54,884 nucleotides of DNA from Vibrio sp. 05-20-BW147 (lineage in GTDB: Bacteria; Pseudomonadota; Gammaproteobacteria; Enterobacterales; Vibrionaceae), in contig NZ_SZTO01000022.1 of the NCBI RefSeq assembly GCF_013369385.1, positions 1 through 54,884 on the forward strand. The letters run 5' to 3'. Shown one piece after another: positions 16,793 through 24,878 of this stretch. The translations under genes and the position numbers were made by a program. Position 1 is the stretch's first letter; each line of letters opens with the position of its first letter. Under the pieces are notes generated by a model. It ran no database searches. It was not told the origin of the DNA and worked only from the letters and a program-made list of their open reading frames with translations.

Positions 16793-17563
16793 GTGGCTGA
16801 ATGGCATATTGTTGGCAATGGTCCGGGGGACTTAGTCATCAAACAACATGAAAAAGTTATCCGATTTAATCAACCATTGACCACCGCTTCAAGCGCTGAT
16901 CTGGTGATGACTAATGGTAAGTTGGCAGGCATTAAAGCAGGTGTTCTTGTCCAAGGTGAAGTACCAAGTAAACTGTTTTACGAAAAGCTAGAAGCATATG
17001 GTAAGGAACTAGAGGATTCATTGGGGTGTAAACCTTCAATTGGTCTGCTCACTCTAAAGACAATGCTGAATTTTGGTGTCACGATAAATGTTAGTAGGAT
17101 GACTTTGCTGCCTTCACTGGAGAGGCCCCAAGATTATAATCAACGGAAAGCGCTGCCAGCGGCATATCATAATTGGCTGGGAGAACGGCGTCTCGCTTCT
17201 GGTTGGATCGACAAATTAAATTGGCCAGGCTACGTAATGAAGTTAGCACATCATGAGCCTGCCAATGACGCAACAAGCAGTCGTATTTTGTCAAAGCTCC
17301 AGTCGTTGCCAAGCTTACCAAAAGAAGAAGCGACTCAATTATTGAAACAGCTATCCGAGGTTAAGCCTGTGACATGGTTGGAGCATATTGATTATTCGAG
17401 CTTAAAAACTATAGAGCCACTATTTTTTGTTTTAAGGGGGAGGAATACCTCCCCAAACTGGTGGCTTTACGACAACGAATTGTCTATTGTGGTAAACCGT
17501 CTTCAAAAAAATCTGGCTTTGGCTCAACAAGCTCTACTTTTCTCCGAGAAAGTGAAGGCATAG
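16793..17563 (+). CDS. putative glycosyltransferase with sialyltransferase-like N-terminal motif
   Basis: 256 residues; GTG start with AAGGA eight to twelve bases upstream. The N-terminus reads HIVGNGPG followed about 17 residues later by KVIRFNQP. That GNGP plus RFN pattern is typical of the nucleotide-sugar pocket of sialyltransferase-like families (GT29/GT42). The rest gives no firm family. It follows the radical SAM gene by 28 bases. Its 3' end overlaps the 3' end of the opposite-strand glycosyltransferase gene by 80 bases, an unusually long convergent overlap. The enzyme call is a pattern-based inference; an alternative is a non-catalytic relative. Confidence 0.6.
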   Translation: MAEWHIVGNGPGDLVIKQHEKVIRFNQPLTTASSADLVMTNGKLAGIKAGVLVQGEVPSKLFYEKLEAYGKELEDSLGCKPSIGLLTLKTMLNFGVTINVSRMTLLPSLERPQDYNQRKALPAAYHNWLGERRLASGWIDKLNWPGYVMKLAHHEPANDATSSRILSKLQSLPSLPKEEATQLLKQLSEVKPVTWLEHIDYSSLKTIEPLFFVLRGRNTSPNWWLYDNELSIVVNRLQKNLALAQQALLFSEKVKA

Positions 17564-20546
17564 ACATAAGTTCTTGAACCATTTGGTTATTGCGCTCTTT
17601 TTCATCTCGGCCCAGCTTTTTACGCATGTGCCAGTAGGTGTAGCCCGTATCTAAGTAAATAGGGGCTTTCGCGAGTTCTGCCATGGGTAACATGGTTAAA
17701 TAATCTGTAGCCGAATCGAACCACTCAGAGTTGTCTTTATGTTTGTAATATTCCTCAGGAACTTGTTCAAACAACGCTTTGGTGAAGACTCTTAGGTGGC
17801 TCCATACATTCGCACCGGCAGCAAACCTAGGATTAGTGTAATCCGGTTGGTATAAATGCAGTGGTTTATTAGGGCGGAACATAGGCATCTGAATTAAGTC
17901 TGCTCCTCGTTTCTTGGCCGCATACAAAGCATCAACAACATTGGGTTGCATTAAGCAGTCATCTTGGTCTAACACTGCAACTAGTGTGCTAGGATCTTGG
18001 CAGATTTCTTTTATTGCCAATATGAAGTTTGGCATTCTCCCAGCATTAGAGTTACGCCTTACTAAGGTGGTTTTAGTTTGTAGCTCATCCAACAGCATTG
18101 GATAATACCAGTTATGAGCGGCGCCACTAGCATCGTCAATAAGGACAATACCAAAATTTTGATTTGTCTGATTCCGCAATGACTCCAGGCAGCGTCTTAG
18201 CAGGGCATAGTCCGTGTACCTACCTTTCAATAAAAAAACGACTTTTTCGCGCCTTTGAGCATATTGCCAGTGATTACCGGGTACCCAATCAAACTCCTCA
18301 TGTTGCTTTGTAGGCTCTTTTCCCTGGGCAATTAGATCTCTCGCTAATAAAAGTTCCGAAAGGTGTTTGTGCTCGTTTCTAGGATGAACGTAGTAACTTC
18401 GAGGATCGCCACCGCGTACAGAGCGAAGTCCTCTATGTTTCATTGCTTGCTGTAGTGCACGATGCCAGGTGAGAGTGAACTTTCTCCCGTCCAAAGGATT
18501 ATCAATTGGTAGTTGATTGCGAACCTTAGCAAGATCTAAAAGTCCGAAACGGACTTCGGGAGCAAACTCGCCTGGCTCTCCTTTATAAGGATTAAAACTA
18601 GAACTGCTTTTGGGGATATTGAAACCAACGGTAAGCACATCCTCAGGCTCACAGGCGTAAATCATGTCAGTGATATAATCATGGCTCCAATTACGACGAC
18701 CAATAAGCACGTCTAAATCGCACTGTAGTACATATCGAGTCGTAACTTGGTCAAAACCCCAGATCTGAGGAAATAACGGAGCATTTTGACAGGTATGTGT
18801 TTCTGCGCAATCAGACTGTGCAAACCATTTATAATACGTTGTATTTATGGTTGTTGCGTCTGAAGGGGAAACTAGCACCGAGTCAATTAGTCCATCGTCT
18901 CTCAGCTTCTCTGCCTGTTCAATAACGGAGGCTAGGTTTGGGTTCGAATACTGGCGTAAAAATTTCCCCTCGTGAGGGTCAATTAGAAGAATTGTTTTTG
19001 CGAAATTAACTGGGTAGCGCAGCTGCGTCACGATATGCAGCACTTGGTCAGTAAGTACTTCAGCATCTTGTGCGCAGGCTTTAATCATTAGAGTTACAGC
19101 GTCGCTCTTAAACGAGGCCGTTGGGGTTAGTGCTTGGCGAGGTTCGACGCATTGTGGATGAAGCTCTGTGATCAACTTGCGGTAAAACTGCTCGAAGCCG
19201 GAAAGGCTCATTAAAGCATCATCTTGTCTTCGCCAACTTAGCCGACGCACGAGTTCTTCGTCAGCATTGGCCAGTATTCCAATAGAGTAGAGACGGGCAC
19301 ACATATCCCGAAAACGTGAGGACGTGAGAGGTTGTATGTCCTTTCCGACATCAATGTATTCCAGCTTTCCTTGTTGAGTGATAATTAAGTTATCTCTCTT
19401 GATATTGAGAGTGCAAACTCCAGCGTGATAGAGGCTTTTGAGGTAATCTACAATGGATTGTTCGGAAAGTTTCTCATTAGCTAATGCATTACTTTGGAAG
19501 GGGGTTCGGTACTGCCAAAGACCATCACACTTTCTCCAAGTCACCGTAGAAATTGGGAGGTTTTTTTCGGCGAGTAAGGATCTCAGGCTTCGGACTTCGG
19601 TATCTGAAATGGCCCAAGGGTAGAACTCCTTAACCACTTGATTATGCTGCAGCCAAACCGTCCCCTCCATACCAACACCTAACAGATGGCGATTGGTAGA
19701 CAATAAAGTGCTCCATGTTCTCGCAACATAGGCAAGTCTATTTCTCTGTTCTCGCCAAATTTCGTTAGACTTATTTGTCTTTGTATCTTCTCCATCAAGA
19801 GAGTAGATGGCATAAATAGGATAAGAACAAACGGCTACCTTGGAAGCATTTAGCATTAATAGTTTAGTGACCAACCAGTGATCTTCTGCACTTCTGATGT
19901 TTGGGTACCTGATACCCAGATTGGTCTTCAGTAATAGGTTGCATGAAGGGAGCTCTCGTTGTTGCTTGGCAGAAGCAAAATTATTGATAAATCCCGCTAA
20001 GCTTAGATGATTACAGAGCTCGTTTGGATTTGCGATATTGTCATTTTGGAGAATTACGCCTCCTTTTCTTAGTTTATTGCTGCCCAGAGCTGCAACTTTA
20101 TCTGTATCGCGAACAGCGCTCCATAATCCATGTAGGCTATCTTTAGCAAACAGTTCATCATCAGCGTCTAATCTTGCAACCCATTGTATACATGGCTGTG
20201 TATCGGCCCAGTCTAAGAGAAGGTTGCGTGCCCTAGCTGGTGACCCGCATTCTGCTTGCAAGAGGGTAACAGCTGGATGGTGGAGTAAAGCACTCGTTTC
20301 TGATGGCCAACTTATATTTGAGCTATCATCCAGTACAACGATGCGCGCAACCTGCTTTTGGATGAGACACTGATTGAGTGCACTGTTAAGTGCTCGAATG
20401 AGATCTTGTGGTTGGTTTTTGTGGGCAATGGTGATTATCACTTCAGCAGAGTCAAACTCTGGTGCAGAAGTGTGTACAACGCGCAAATTACGATCGCACA
20501 AGATCTCAGTGTATTGAATGGGAGCGCGCGGGTGAAAGTTAGCCAT
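17484..20546 (-). CDS. multidomain glycosyltransferase: GT2, kinase-like, GT-like and second GT2 domain
   Basis: 1020 residues from the ATG at 20546, chosen over an in-frame GTG six bases earlier because GGAGAG sits at proper spacing only from the ATG. Residues about 35-250 form a GT2 fold (ending in the RLDADDE acceptor motif). Residues about 290-430 look like a protein-kinase fold: GVGMEGTV loop, VVKEF lysine, LNIKRDN loop and YIDVG. Residues about 485-700 hold another glycosyltransferase-like region with a DLDVL motif. Residues about 770-1020 hold a second clear GT2 domain with LDQDD near 862. The catalytic Asp of the kinase HRD motif appears as Asn, so that domain may be inactive. The start overlaps the upstream GT2 gene by 8 bases, indicating coupled translation. 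Likely role: assembly or decoration of a surface or secreted glycan. Confidence 0.85.
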   Translation of the reverse strand: MANFHPRAPIQYTEILCDRNLRVVHTSAPEFDSAEVIITIAHKNQPQDLIRALNSALNQCLIQKQVARIVVLDDSSNISWPSETSALLHHPAVTLLQAECGSPARARNLLLDWADTQPCIQWVARLDADDELFAKDSLHGLWSAVRDTDKVAALGSNKLRKGGVILQNDNIANPNELCNHLSLAGFINNFASAKQQRELPSCNLLLKTNLGIRYPNIRSAEDHWLVTKLLMLNASKVAVCSYPIYAIYSLDGEDTKTNKSNEIWREQRNRLAYVARTWSTLLSTNRHLLGVGMEGTVWLQHNQVVKEFYPWAISDTEVRSLRSLLAEKNLPISTVTWRKCDGLWQYRTPFQSNALANEKLSEQSIVDYLKSLYHAGVCTLNIKRDNLIITQQGKLEYIDVGKDIQPLTSSRFRDMCARLYSIGILANADEELVRRLSWRRQDDALMSLSGFEQFYRKLITELHPQCVEPRQALTPTASFKSDAVTLMIKACAQDAEVLTDQVLHIVTQLRYPVNFAKTILLIDPHEGKFLRQYSNPNLASVIEQAEKLRDDGLIDSVLVSPSDATTINTTYYKWFAQSDCAETHTCQNAPLFPQIWGFDQVTTRYVLQCDLDVLIGRRNWSHDYITDMIYACEPEDVLTVGFNIPKSSSSFNPYKGEPGEFAPEVRFGLLDLAKVRNQLPIDNPLDGRKFTLTWHRALQQAMKHRGLRSVRGGDPRSYYVHPRNEHKHLSELLLARDLIAQGKEPTKQHEEFDWVPGNHWQYAQRREKVVFLLKGRYTDYALLRRCLESLRNQTNQNFGIVLIDDASGAAHNWYYPMLLDELQTKTTLVRRNSNAGRMPNFILAIKEICQDPSTLVAVLDQDDCLMQPNVVDALYAAKKRGADLIQMPMFRPNKPLHLYQPDYTNPRFAAGANVWSHLRVFTKALFEQVPEEYYKHKDNSEWFDSATDYLTMLPMAELAKAPIYLDTGYTYWHMRKKLGRDEKERNNQMVQELMSMPSLSRRKVELVEPKPDFFEDGLPQ

Positions 20547-21360
20547 TGACACTCTCCAGCAGTTTCATTTCGTTTAATATATCGTTCTTGGAAAGTGTAA
20601 ACAGCGTAGCGGCACGTTCGAAATAGATATCCATCTCACCTCGTGACATTTTCTCTCCATGAAGTTTTAGAAACTGCGCACAGCCGCGCAGTTTCTGTTT
20701 TGAACCTGGGGCAGAAAGAGCATCGGGTGATTGATTGCACCCCCAATCAACGGTCGCCATATTGGTATAGCGAATAGTGGCCAAATCGGACTCTAAAGCT
20801 CTAATCGCAAAATCCTTATCATTTCCACTGGTTAAGCCGTCAGTGAAACCACCAATTTTGGTAGCAAGCACAGTTTTAATAAAGGTATTTGAGCCTTGCC
20901 ATCCTGGGTTGCCAACTAGAAAGTCACTGACCTCAAGATCTTTGGGAATATTAGTAGCGACCGTTTTGTTATTAATCTTCACATTGATACCAGACAGAAC
21001 GATATCTGCCTTTCCTTCTTCGCTGCTAAGTAGGCAAGAAGATAGGTGCTCTGGCTGCCAAACATCATCATCATCGATGATAGCGATATAGCTATTTGGA
21101 AAGTTATCTGAGATATAGTTGATACCAGTATTCCAACTGCCCGCGGCTCCGGATGCACGTGAGTTGACTAGCACATGCAGAGGAATGCTTTTGAGTTCAG
21201 AGCGAAGGGATTCTACTTCATTCTCATTTAGTGAGCGTGTATCTGATACGAGCACAACAGCTTTAGGTTGGCATGTTTGATTGATGACAGAAGGAAGTGC
21301 ATGCTCAGAAAGTAGTGAAAGCCTGGGCGTTGTAGCGATAAGCACAATGACATTGTTCAT
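20539..21360 (-). CDS. family 2 glycosyltransferase
   Basis: 273 residues. Starts with a beta-strand/loop typical of GT-A enzymes (VIVLIATTPR, then ALPSVINQT) and carries AIIDDDDVW, the metal-binding DxD-type motif, near residue 94. NPGWQGSNTFI further on matches the acceptor-side region of GT2 enzymes. No membrane segment is seen, so it should act at the cytoplasmic face. Its stop overlaps the start of the large glycosyltransferase by 8 bases, so they form one operon. The donor sugar cannot be read from sequence; the divergent UDP-glucuronate epimerase suggests UDP-galacturonate as one candidate. Confidence 0.9.
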   Translation of the reverse strand: MNNVIVLIATTPRLSLLSEHALPSVINQTCQPKAVVLVSDTRSLNENEVESLRSELKSIPLHVLVNSRASGAAGSWNTGINYISDNFPNSYIAIIDDDDVWQPEHLSSCLLSSEEGKADIVLSGINVKINNKTVATNIPKDLEVSDFLVGNPGWQGSNTFIKTVLATKIGGFTDGLTSGNDKDFAIRALESDLATIRYTNMATVDWGCNQSPDALSAPGSKQKLRGCAQFLKLHGEKMSRGEMDIYFERAATLFTLSKNDILNEMKLLESVNG

Positions 21361-21495
21361 TATTGGGATTTTGATTGATGATTAACTTGATTATAATAAG
21401 CAAGTTGATGAGTTTATGATGTAACTATCTGACATTTATGAGTATTTGATCAACATTTGTACTCTTGATTTGTTTTTCTCAAGCATAGGAAGGCC
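21361..21495. promoter_or_regulatory. divergent intergenic region between GT2 and epimerase genes
   Basis: 135 AT-rich bases separate the divergently transcribed glycosyltransferase pair from the epimerase and must hold both promoters. An AGGAAGG Shine-Dalgarno stretch (21487-21493) lies just before the epimerase ATG. No operator was recognised. Confidence 0.5.
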
Positions 21496-22536
21496 ATGAA
21501 AACACTTGTAACAGGTGCTGCCGGTTTTATCGGTAGCCATATTTGTCGCAGGCTTTGTGCTGATGGATATGATGTGGTCGGCGTTGATAACCTCAATGAC
21601 TATTATGATGTGAACCTTAAAAAAGCGAGGCTGGAATGGGTCGGAGATGTAAGGTTCCAATTTCATTGTATGAGTGTTGAAAATTCAGATGAATTAATTT
21701 GTTTATTTGAAGAGGAACGATTTGATAAAGTTATTCATTTAGCCGGTCAGGCTGGTGTGCGTTACTCTTTGGAAGCGCCAATGTCCTATGGACAAAGCAA
21801 CTTAATGGGTTTTCTTTCAGTCCTAGAGGCCTGTCGTCATTTTAAAATCAAACACCTAGTTTATGCTTCATCTAGCTCTGTGTATGGGCTAAACGATAAA
21901 ATTCCATTTTCAGAAAATGACAATGTCGATCATCCAGTTTCTCTTTATGCTGCAACTAAAAAGGCAAATGAGTTAATGGCTCATAGCTACTCTCAGATGT
22001 ATGGCTTACCAACGACAGCGCTACGTTTTTTTAGCGTATATGGTCCCTGGAGTCGACCTGATATGGCGTTCTATAAGTTTGCAGAAGCAATGATTGAAAA
22101 AAGGCCGATTGATGTTTTCAATAATGGGGAACTATATCGAGACTTTACTTACATCGATGACGTTGTAGAAGCAGTAGTCCGAGTAACAAAGAGAATTCCA
22201 AAGAAGAACCAAGAATGGCTAAAAGCTAACGGGGCCATTGCTCAAAGCTCAGCGCCATATCAGATTTTTAATGTCGGTAGCGGGGCTCCGGTCAAACTCA
22301 CAAAAATGATTGATTTATTGGAATATCTACTGGGAGTATCTGCGAAAAAGCAACTGAAGCCAATGCAGGTAGGGGAAGTGAATACAACATACTCTGATGT
22401 AAAAGAACTTTTTGATGAGATTGGTTTTACGCCACAAGTCCCATTCCACGAAGGCGTTGCAGCTTTTGTAAAATGGTACAGTGATTATCGCCAAATTTCT
22501 CAGCAGCAATTTAGAAGTACTGCTGAGTCGGTTTAG
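21496..22536 (+). CDS. NAD-dependent sugar epimerase, UDP-glucuronate 4-epimerase-like
   Basis: 346 residues. An extended short-chain dehydrogenase fold with G7-x2-G10-x2-G13 (GAAGFIG) for NAD, HLAGQAGVRYSLE, the SSSVYG serine motif and catalytic Y151-x3-K155. ALRFFSVYGPWSRPDMA and RDFTYIDDVV are typical of the UDP-glucuronate 4-epimerase (CapI/Gla) group, which interconverts UDP-glucuronate and UDP-galacturonate in the cytoplasm for capsule or LPS synthesis. Length matches the family. Its position next to glycosyltransferases fits a glycan locus. The exact substrate is inferred from motif style, and other UDP-hexose epimerases are possible. Confidence 0.9.
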   Translation: MKTLVTGAAGFIGSHICRRLCADGYDVVGVDNLNDYYDVNLKKARLEWVGDVRFQFHCMSVENSDELICLFEEERFDKVIHLAGQAGVRYSLEAPMSYGQSNLMGFLSVLEACRHFKIKHLVYASSSSVYGLNDKIPFSENDNVDHPVSLYAATKKANELMAHSYSQMYGLPTTALRFFSVYGPWSRPDMAFYKFAEAMIEKRPIDVFNNGELYRDFTYIDDVVEAVVRVTKRIPKKNQEWLKANGAIAQSSAPYQIFNVGSGAPVKLTKMIDLLEYLLGVSAKKQLKPMQVGEVNTTYSDVKELFDEIGFTPQVPFHEGVAAFVKWYSDYRQISQQQFRSTAESV

Positions 22537-22562
22537 TTTGATGCTGAACTACAAAGGTGAGT

Positions 22563-22581
22563 TGTATGCTTTTTGCATACA
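22563..22581. terminator. possible weak hairpin between convergent genes
   Basis: TGTATGC and GCATACA flank five T bases (22570-22574). The 7-bp stem lies between the convergent epimerase and hipA genes; without a T tract after the stem on either strand it is only a weak terminator candidate. Confidence 0.35.
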
Positions 22582-22590
22582 GCCACTTCA

Positions 22591-23922
22591 CTAAATATCG
22601 AGCCGCAAGTTTTCTTGTATTTCATCTATCAGTGTTTTTGGTACATCCCATTCCTCAGCAAGCTGACGCCAAGTTGATACGTGCTCAATTGTTGTATCAA
22701 TAATATCGTCGATCTTTCTCTTGTTAAAAATAGGGCTTAGTTTCTCTAAGCTATAGAAATCACTTCGTGTAAAGTTATCTCTTTTACCATTCAAGCTTAT
22801 CCAATGGCTGTTCACCCATTTACTACCGGGTTTATAGCTATAGGCTAAATCATAAGCTGGTGCGAGAGACCATTTGTCTTTTTTTAGCCTGTCTTGTTTC
22901 AACATAAAGGCAAAGTTCTTTGAGTGGTCGTCATGATTTCGAGCAATGATATTGAACGTCATGCGTTTGAATAGCTGCTCAGCGTCAACAGCGGAAAGCT
23001 TCAACTGTCTGGCAATGCCAAATAACTCTGCGTAAGAGAATGACCCTGGCTTTTTATAATCAATGTGGGCAAGACCGTTTAGCGTTTGTACGTGTACCTT
23101 GCTATTTTTAATTCGATCAAACCGTTGTGTAATAAAGTGTCGTCGATTGCCTTCATGGAGTAAGCGGCATGGCATCATATCGACACCGCATTTGTTAGCC
23201 ATTAAATGATAAACAAACTCCATCGCGCCATAGCCTAATGGGTCACCGAAGGTTTCTTGATTTTTGTTATGCTCACTAACACCATCAAACTTCATCAAAT
23301 AATGAGTAAACCCACTTGGCACGTTGGTTTGGCCGGAGCGTACTTGAGTAAAATCTTCATTAAATGCTAATACGGCTTTCGGTCTTGCTCCCCCCGCACT
23401 CATGCCAACAGATAATAAAGACATCATTGCTTCTCTATCGTCTTGGCCATTTTGTTTGAGCTCTACTTCAAAATTACCTCGTGAATCTAAGATTTCTTGT
23501 GCAATTGAAACGAGCGATTGGATTTCTACCTGTTGTGAAGCATTTAAACTTCGTAACTTTGTCGCTGGCGCATACTCAAGAGCGCCCATGCCTCGCTTTC
23601 CCGTATATTGGAGGCGTTGCAGTGGTGTAATGTCACTCGGTGAACGGCCCTGACTTGCAACCCATGCGTTGAGAACCGCGTTACCAAAATCATCAGGTAA
23701 GGAGTCAGCAATTAAACCTGGAAGTCCTTTAAAGGTATTGAAATCCAGTTCGGGAAAGCGATAGATACGATTCGATAATGGCATTTTGATTGGAGACAGC
23801 TCGACCCCCTTTTTTACAAAGCTGGGATCATATTCAAATGACCCAAGTCCCTTTTCAGTGTCAAAACTCACAGCGCCAACGAGATCGTCTTGGTAAGTTA
23901 TTGTAATGGCTTCCATTACCAT
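22591..23922 (-). CDS. hipA: HipA-family serine/threonine kinase toxin
   Basis: 443 residues. N-terminal HipA_N-like region (GSFEYDPSF and the GLPGLIADSLPDDFG segment), then the kinase part: SAGGARPKAVLAF ATP-loop near residue 173, ARNHDDHSKNFAF catalytic loop and APAYDLAYSY metal-binding motif. HipA toxins phosphorylate a cytoplasmic target (glutamyl-tRNA synthetase in E. coli HipA) and induce dormancy; the target here is unknown. The start overlaps the stop of the upstream XRE antitoxin gene by 7 bases, the usual antitoxin-toxin order. The core kinase motifs look intact. Confidence 0.93.
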   Translation of the reverse strand: MVMEAITITYQDDLVGAVSFDTEKGLGSFEYDPSFVKKGVELSPIKMPLSNRIYRFPELDFNTFKGLPGLIADSLPDDFGNAVLNAWVASQGRSPSDITPLQRLQYTGKRGMGALEYAPATKLRSLNASQQVEIQSLVSIAQEILDSRGNFEVELKQNGQDDREAMMSLLSVGMSAGGARPKAVLAFNEDFTQVRSGQTNVPSGFTHYLMKFDGVSEHNKNQETFGDPLGYGAMEFVYHLMANKCGVDMMPCRLLHEGNRRHFITQRFDRIKNSKVHVQTLNGLAHIDYKKPGSFSYAELFGIARQLKLSAVDAEQLFKRMTFNIIARNHDDHSKNFAFMLKQDRLKKDKWSLAPAYDLAYSYKPGSKWVNSHWISLNGKRDNFTRSDFYSLEKLSPIFNKRKIDDIIDTTIEHVSTWRQLAEEWDVPKTLIDEIQENLRLDI

Positions 23923-24239
23923 TCTGGTGTTTCCTCATCTTTATTACTGCGCCGGCCAGAGGCTCTCTGCCTTTTCTTTCCTTGCAGTTTTGCCAGCTGT
24001 ATGGGAGAAATTTCTTGTTTAGGGATAAAGAGATCAATTTGTTCTGTAAGGTCTAAGGCCATTAATATCGCAATCATGATATCGAGCTGCACTTTTCCTT
24101 TTTCTGCATTCAAAACTGTTTTGCGGGCAATGCCAGCAATTTCTGCAACTTCAGATTGTGTTAGGTCTCGATTTAGTCGAGCTTGCTTCAACCTATCGCC
24201 GATCTCTTCTGCTAATGCTGCGGCTGTTACATGTTTCAC
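23916..24239 (-). CDS. hipB: HipB-type XRE antitoxin
   Basis: 107 residues with a GTG start. A helix-turn-helix of the XRE/Cro type occupies about residues 10-65 (RLNRDLTQSEVAEIAGIARKT), and the basic tail contains KKRQRASGRRS. It would bind its own promoter and neutralise HipA. The upstream palindrome at 24287 plus a half-site overlapping the ribosome-binding region fit autoregulation. It is coupled to hipA by a 7-base overlap. Confidence 0.92.
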   Translation of the reverse strand: MKHVTAAALAEEIGDRLKQARLNRDLTQSEVAEIAGIARKTVLNAEKGKVQLDIMIAILMALDLTEQIDLFIPKQEISPIQLAKLQGKKRQRASGRRSNKDEETPEW

Positions 24240-24286
24240 TCTAAAGTCCTATTTCGGTTTCATTGTTTGTGTTTTGTCTGTGTAAT

Positions 24287-24302
24287 GTCCTTAATTTAGG
24301 AC
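24287..24302. promoter_or_regulatory. candidate HipB operator
   Basis: GTCCTTAATTTAGGAC is a near-perfect 16-base palindrome (7 of 8 positions) 48 bases before the hipB start. A matching half-site (AGTCCTA on the plus strand) lies at 24245-24251, inside the translation-initiation region. HipB-type antitoxins bind such paired palindromes, so autoregulation is likely. Confidence 0.55.
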
Positions 24303-24431
24303 CTTATGTTGGTACTGTCAATGATTGCCTTTAGTGTTCCATTTTGGTGACATTAAGTATCTTTAAGTCTAGTAAAGTAACTATTTTTGGACCTTGTGAT
24401 GTTTGTGGAAAATCTCTTCTAGAGGGGAGTG

Positions 24432-24560
24432 ATGGAAGGCTCTTTGGAGGGATTACCAGAAGCTCAACGGCTCCAACAAGAATTGAAAAGGCGGCATGGC
24501 TATCATGCGCTCTCTATCAGAGGCAGCACTGAACAAGCTTACAGGGCTTGGTATGACTGA
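24432..24560 (+). CDS. small hypothetical protein, 42 residues
   Basis: ATG at 24432 follows a good Shine-Dalgarno stretch (GAGGGGAG at 24422-24429). The peptide starts MEGSLEGLPEAQRLQQELKR and ends RAWYD; it is charged, helical and looks protein-like rather than random. A stable hairpin follows 21 bases after the stop. It does not match a family I know. It could be a genuine small protein, a remnant C-terminus of a decayed gene or a mobile cassette product. Confidence 0.45.
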   Translation: MEGSLEGLPEAQRLQQELKRRHGYHALSIRGSTEQAYRAWYD

Positions 24561-24581
24561 AACTCGATATATCGTTTAAAA

Positions 24582-24612
24582 GGCGAACGATTTAGCTTAG
24601 TGTTCGCCCTTT
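24582..24612 (+). terminator. hairpin after the small ORF
   Basis: GGCGAAC (24582-24588) pairs with GTTCGCC (24602-24608), followed by CTTT; the flanking A and T bases extend the stem imperfectly. It is placed properly to end transcription of the 42-codon ORF. Confidence 0.5.
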
Positions 24613-24878
24613 AGATGAATTCAGCAACAAAGCCGGCCTGCGCTAAAGCAATGCATTTCTTTAAGTACACAAAAGAGTACGCGCGATTCAAGTACTATTT
24701 TGTCGAAAAACCAATTAACTCTCGCACGTATCTAGAGTCTAATACCTAAAATCGTGCAAAGCATATTGTACAATCCATATCTGTATTCATGCACAGGCCT
24801 TTATCATGAAATAAGATAGAGGTACTGTTGTTTATCTTTTTTACTCATCTGTTTATCAGCTAGGGTTTTATTATCACA
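24613..24878 (+). promoter_or_regulatory. region upstream of mcrB
   Basis: 266 bases without a gene. AT-rich with short repeated AGTAC/GTACT elements near 24672-24692 and no clear promoter hexamers. It should hold the promoter of the McrBC operon. Confidence 0.35.
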
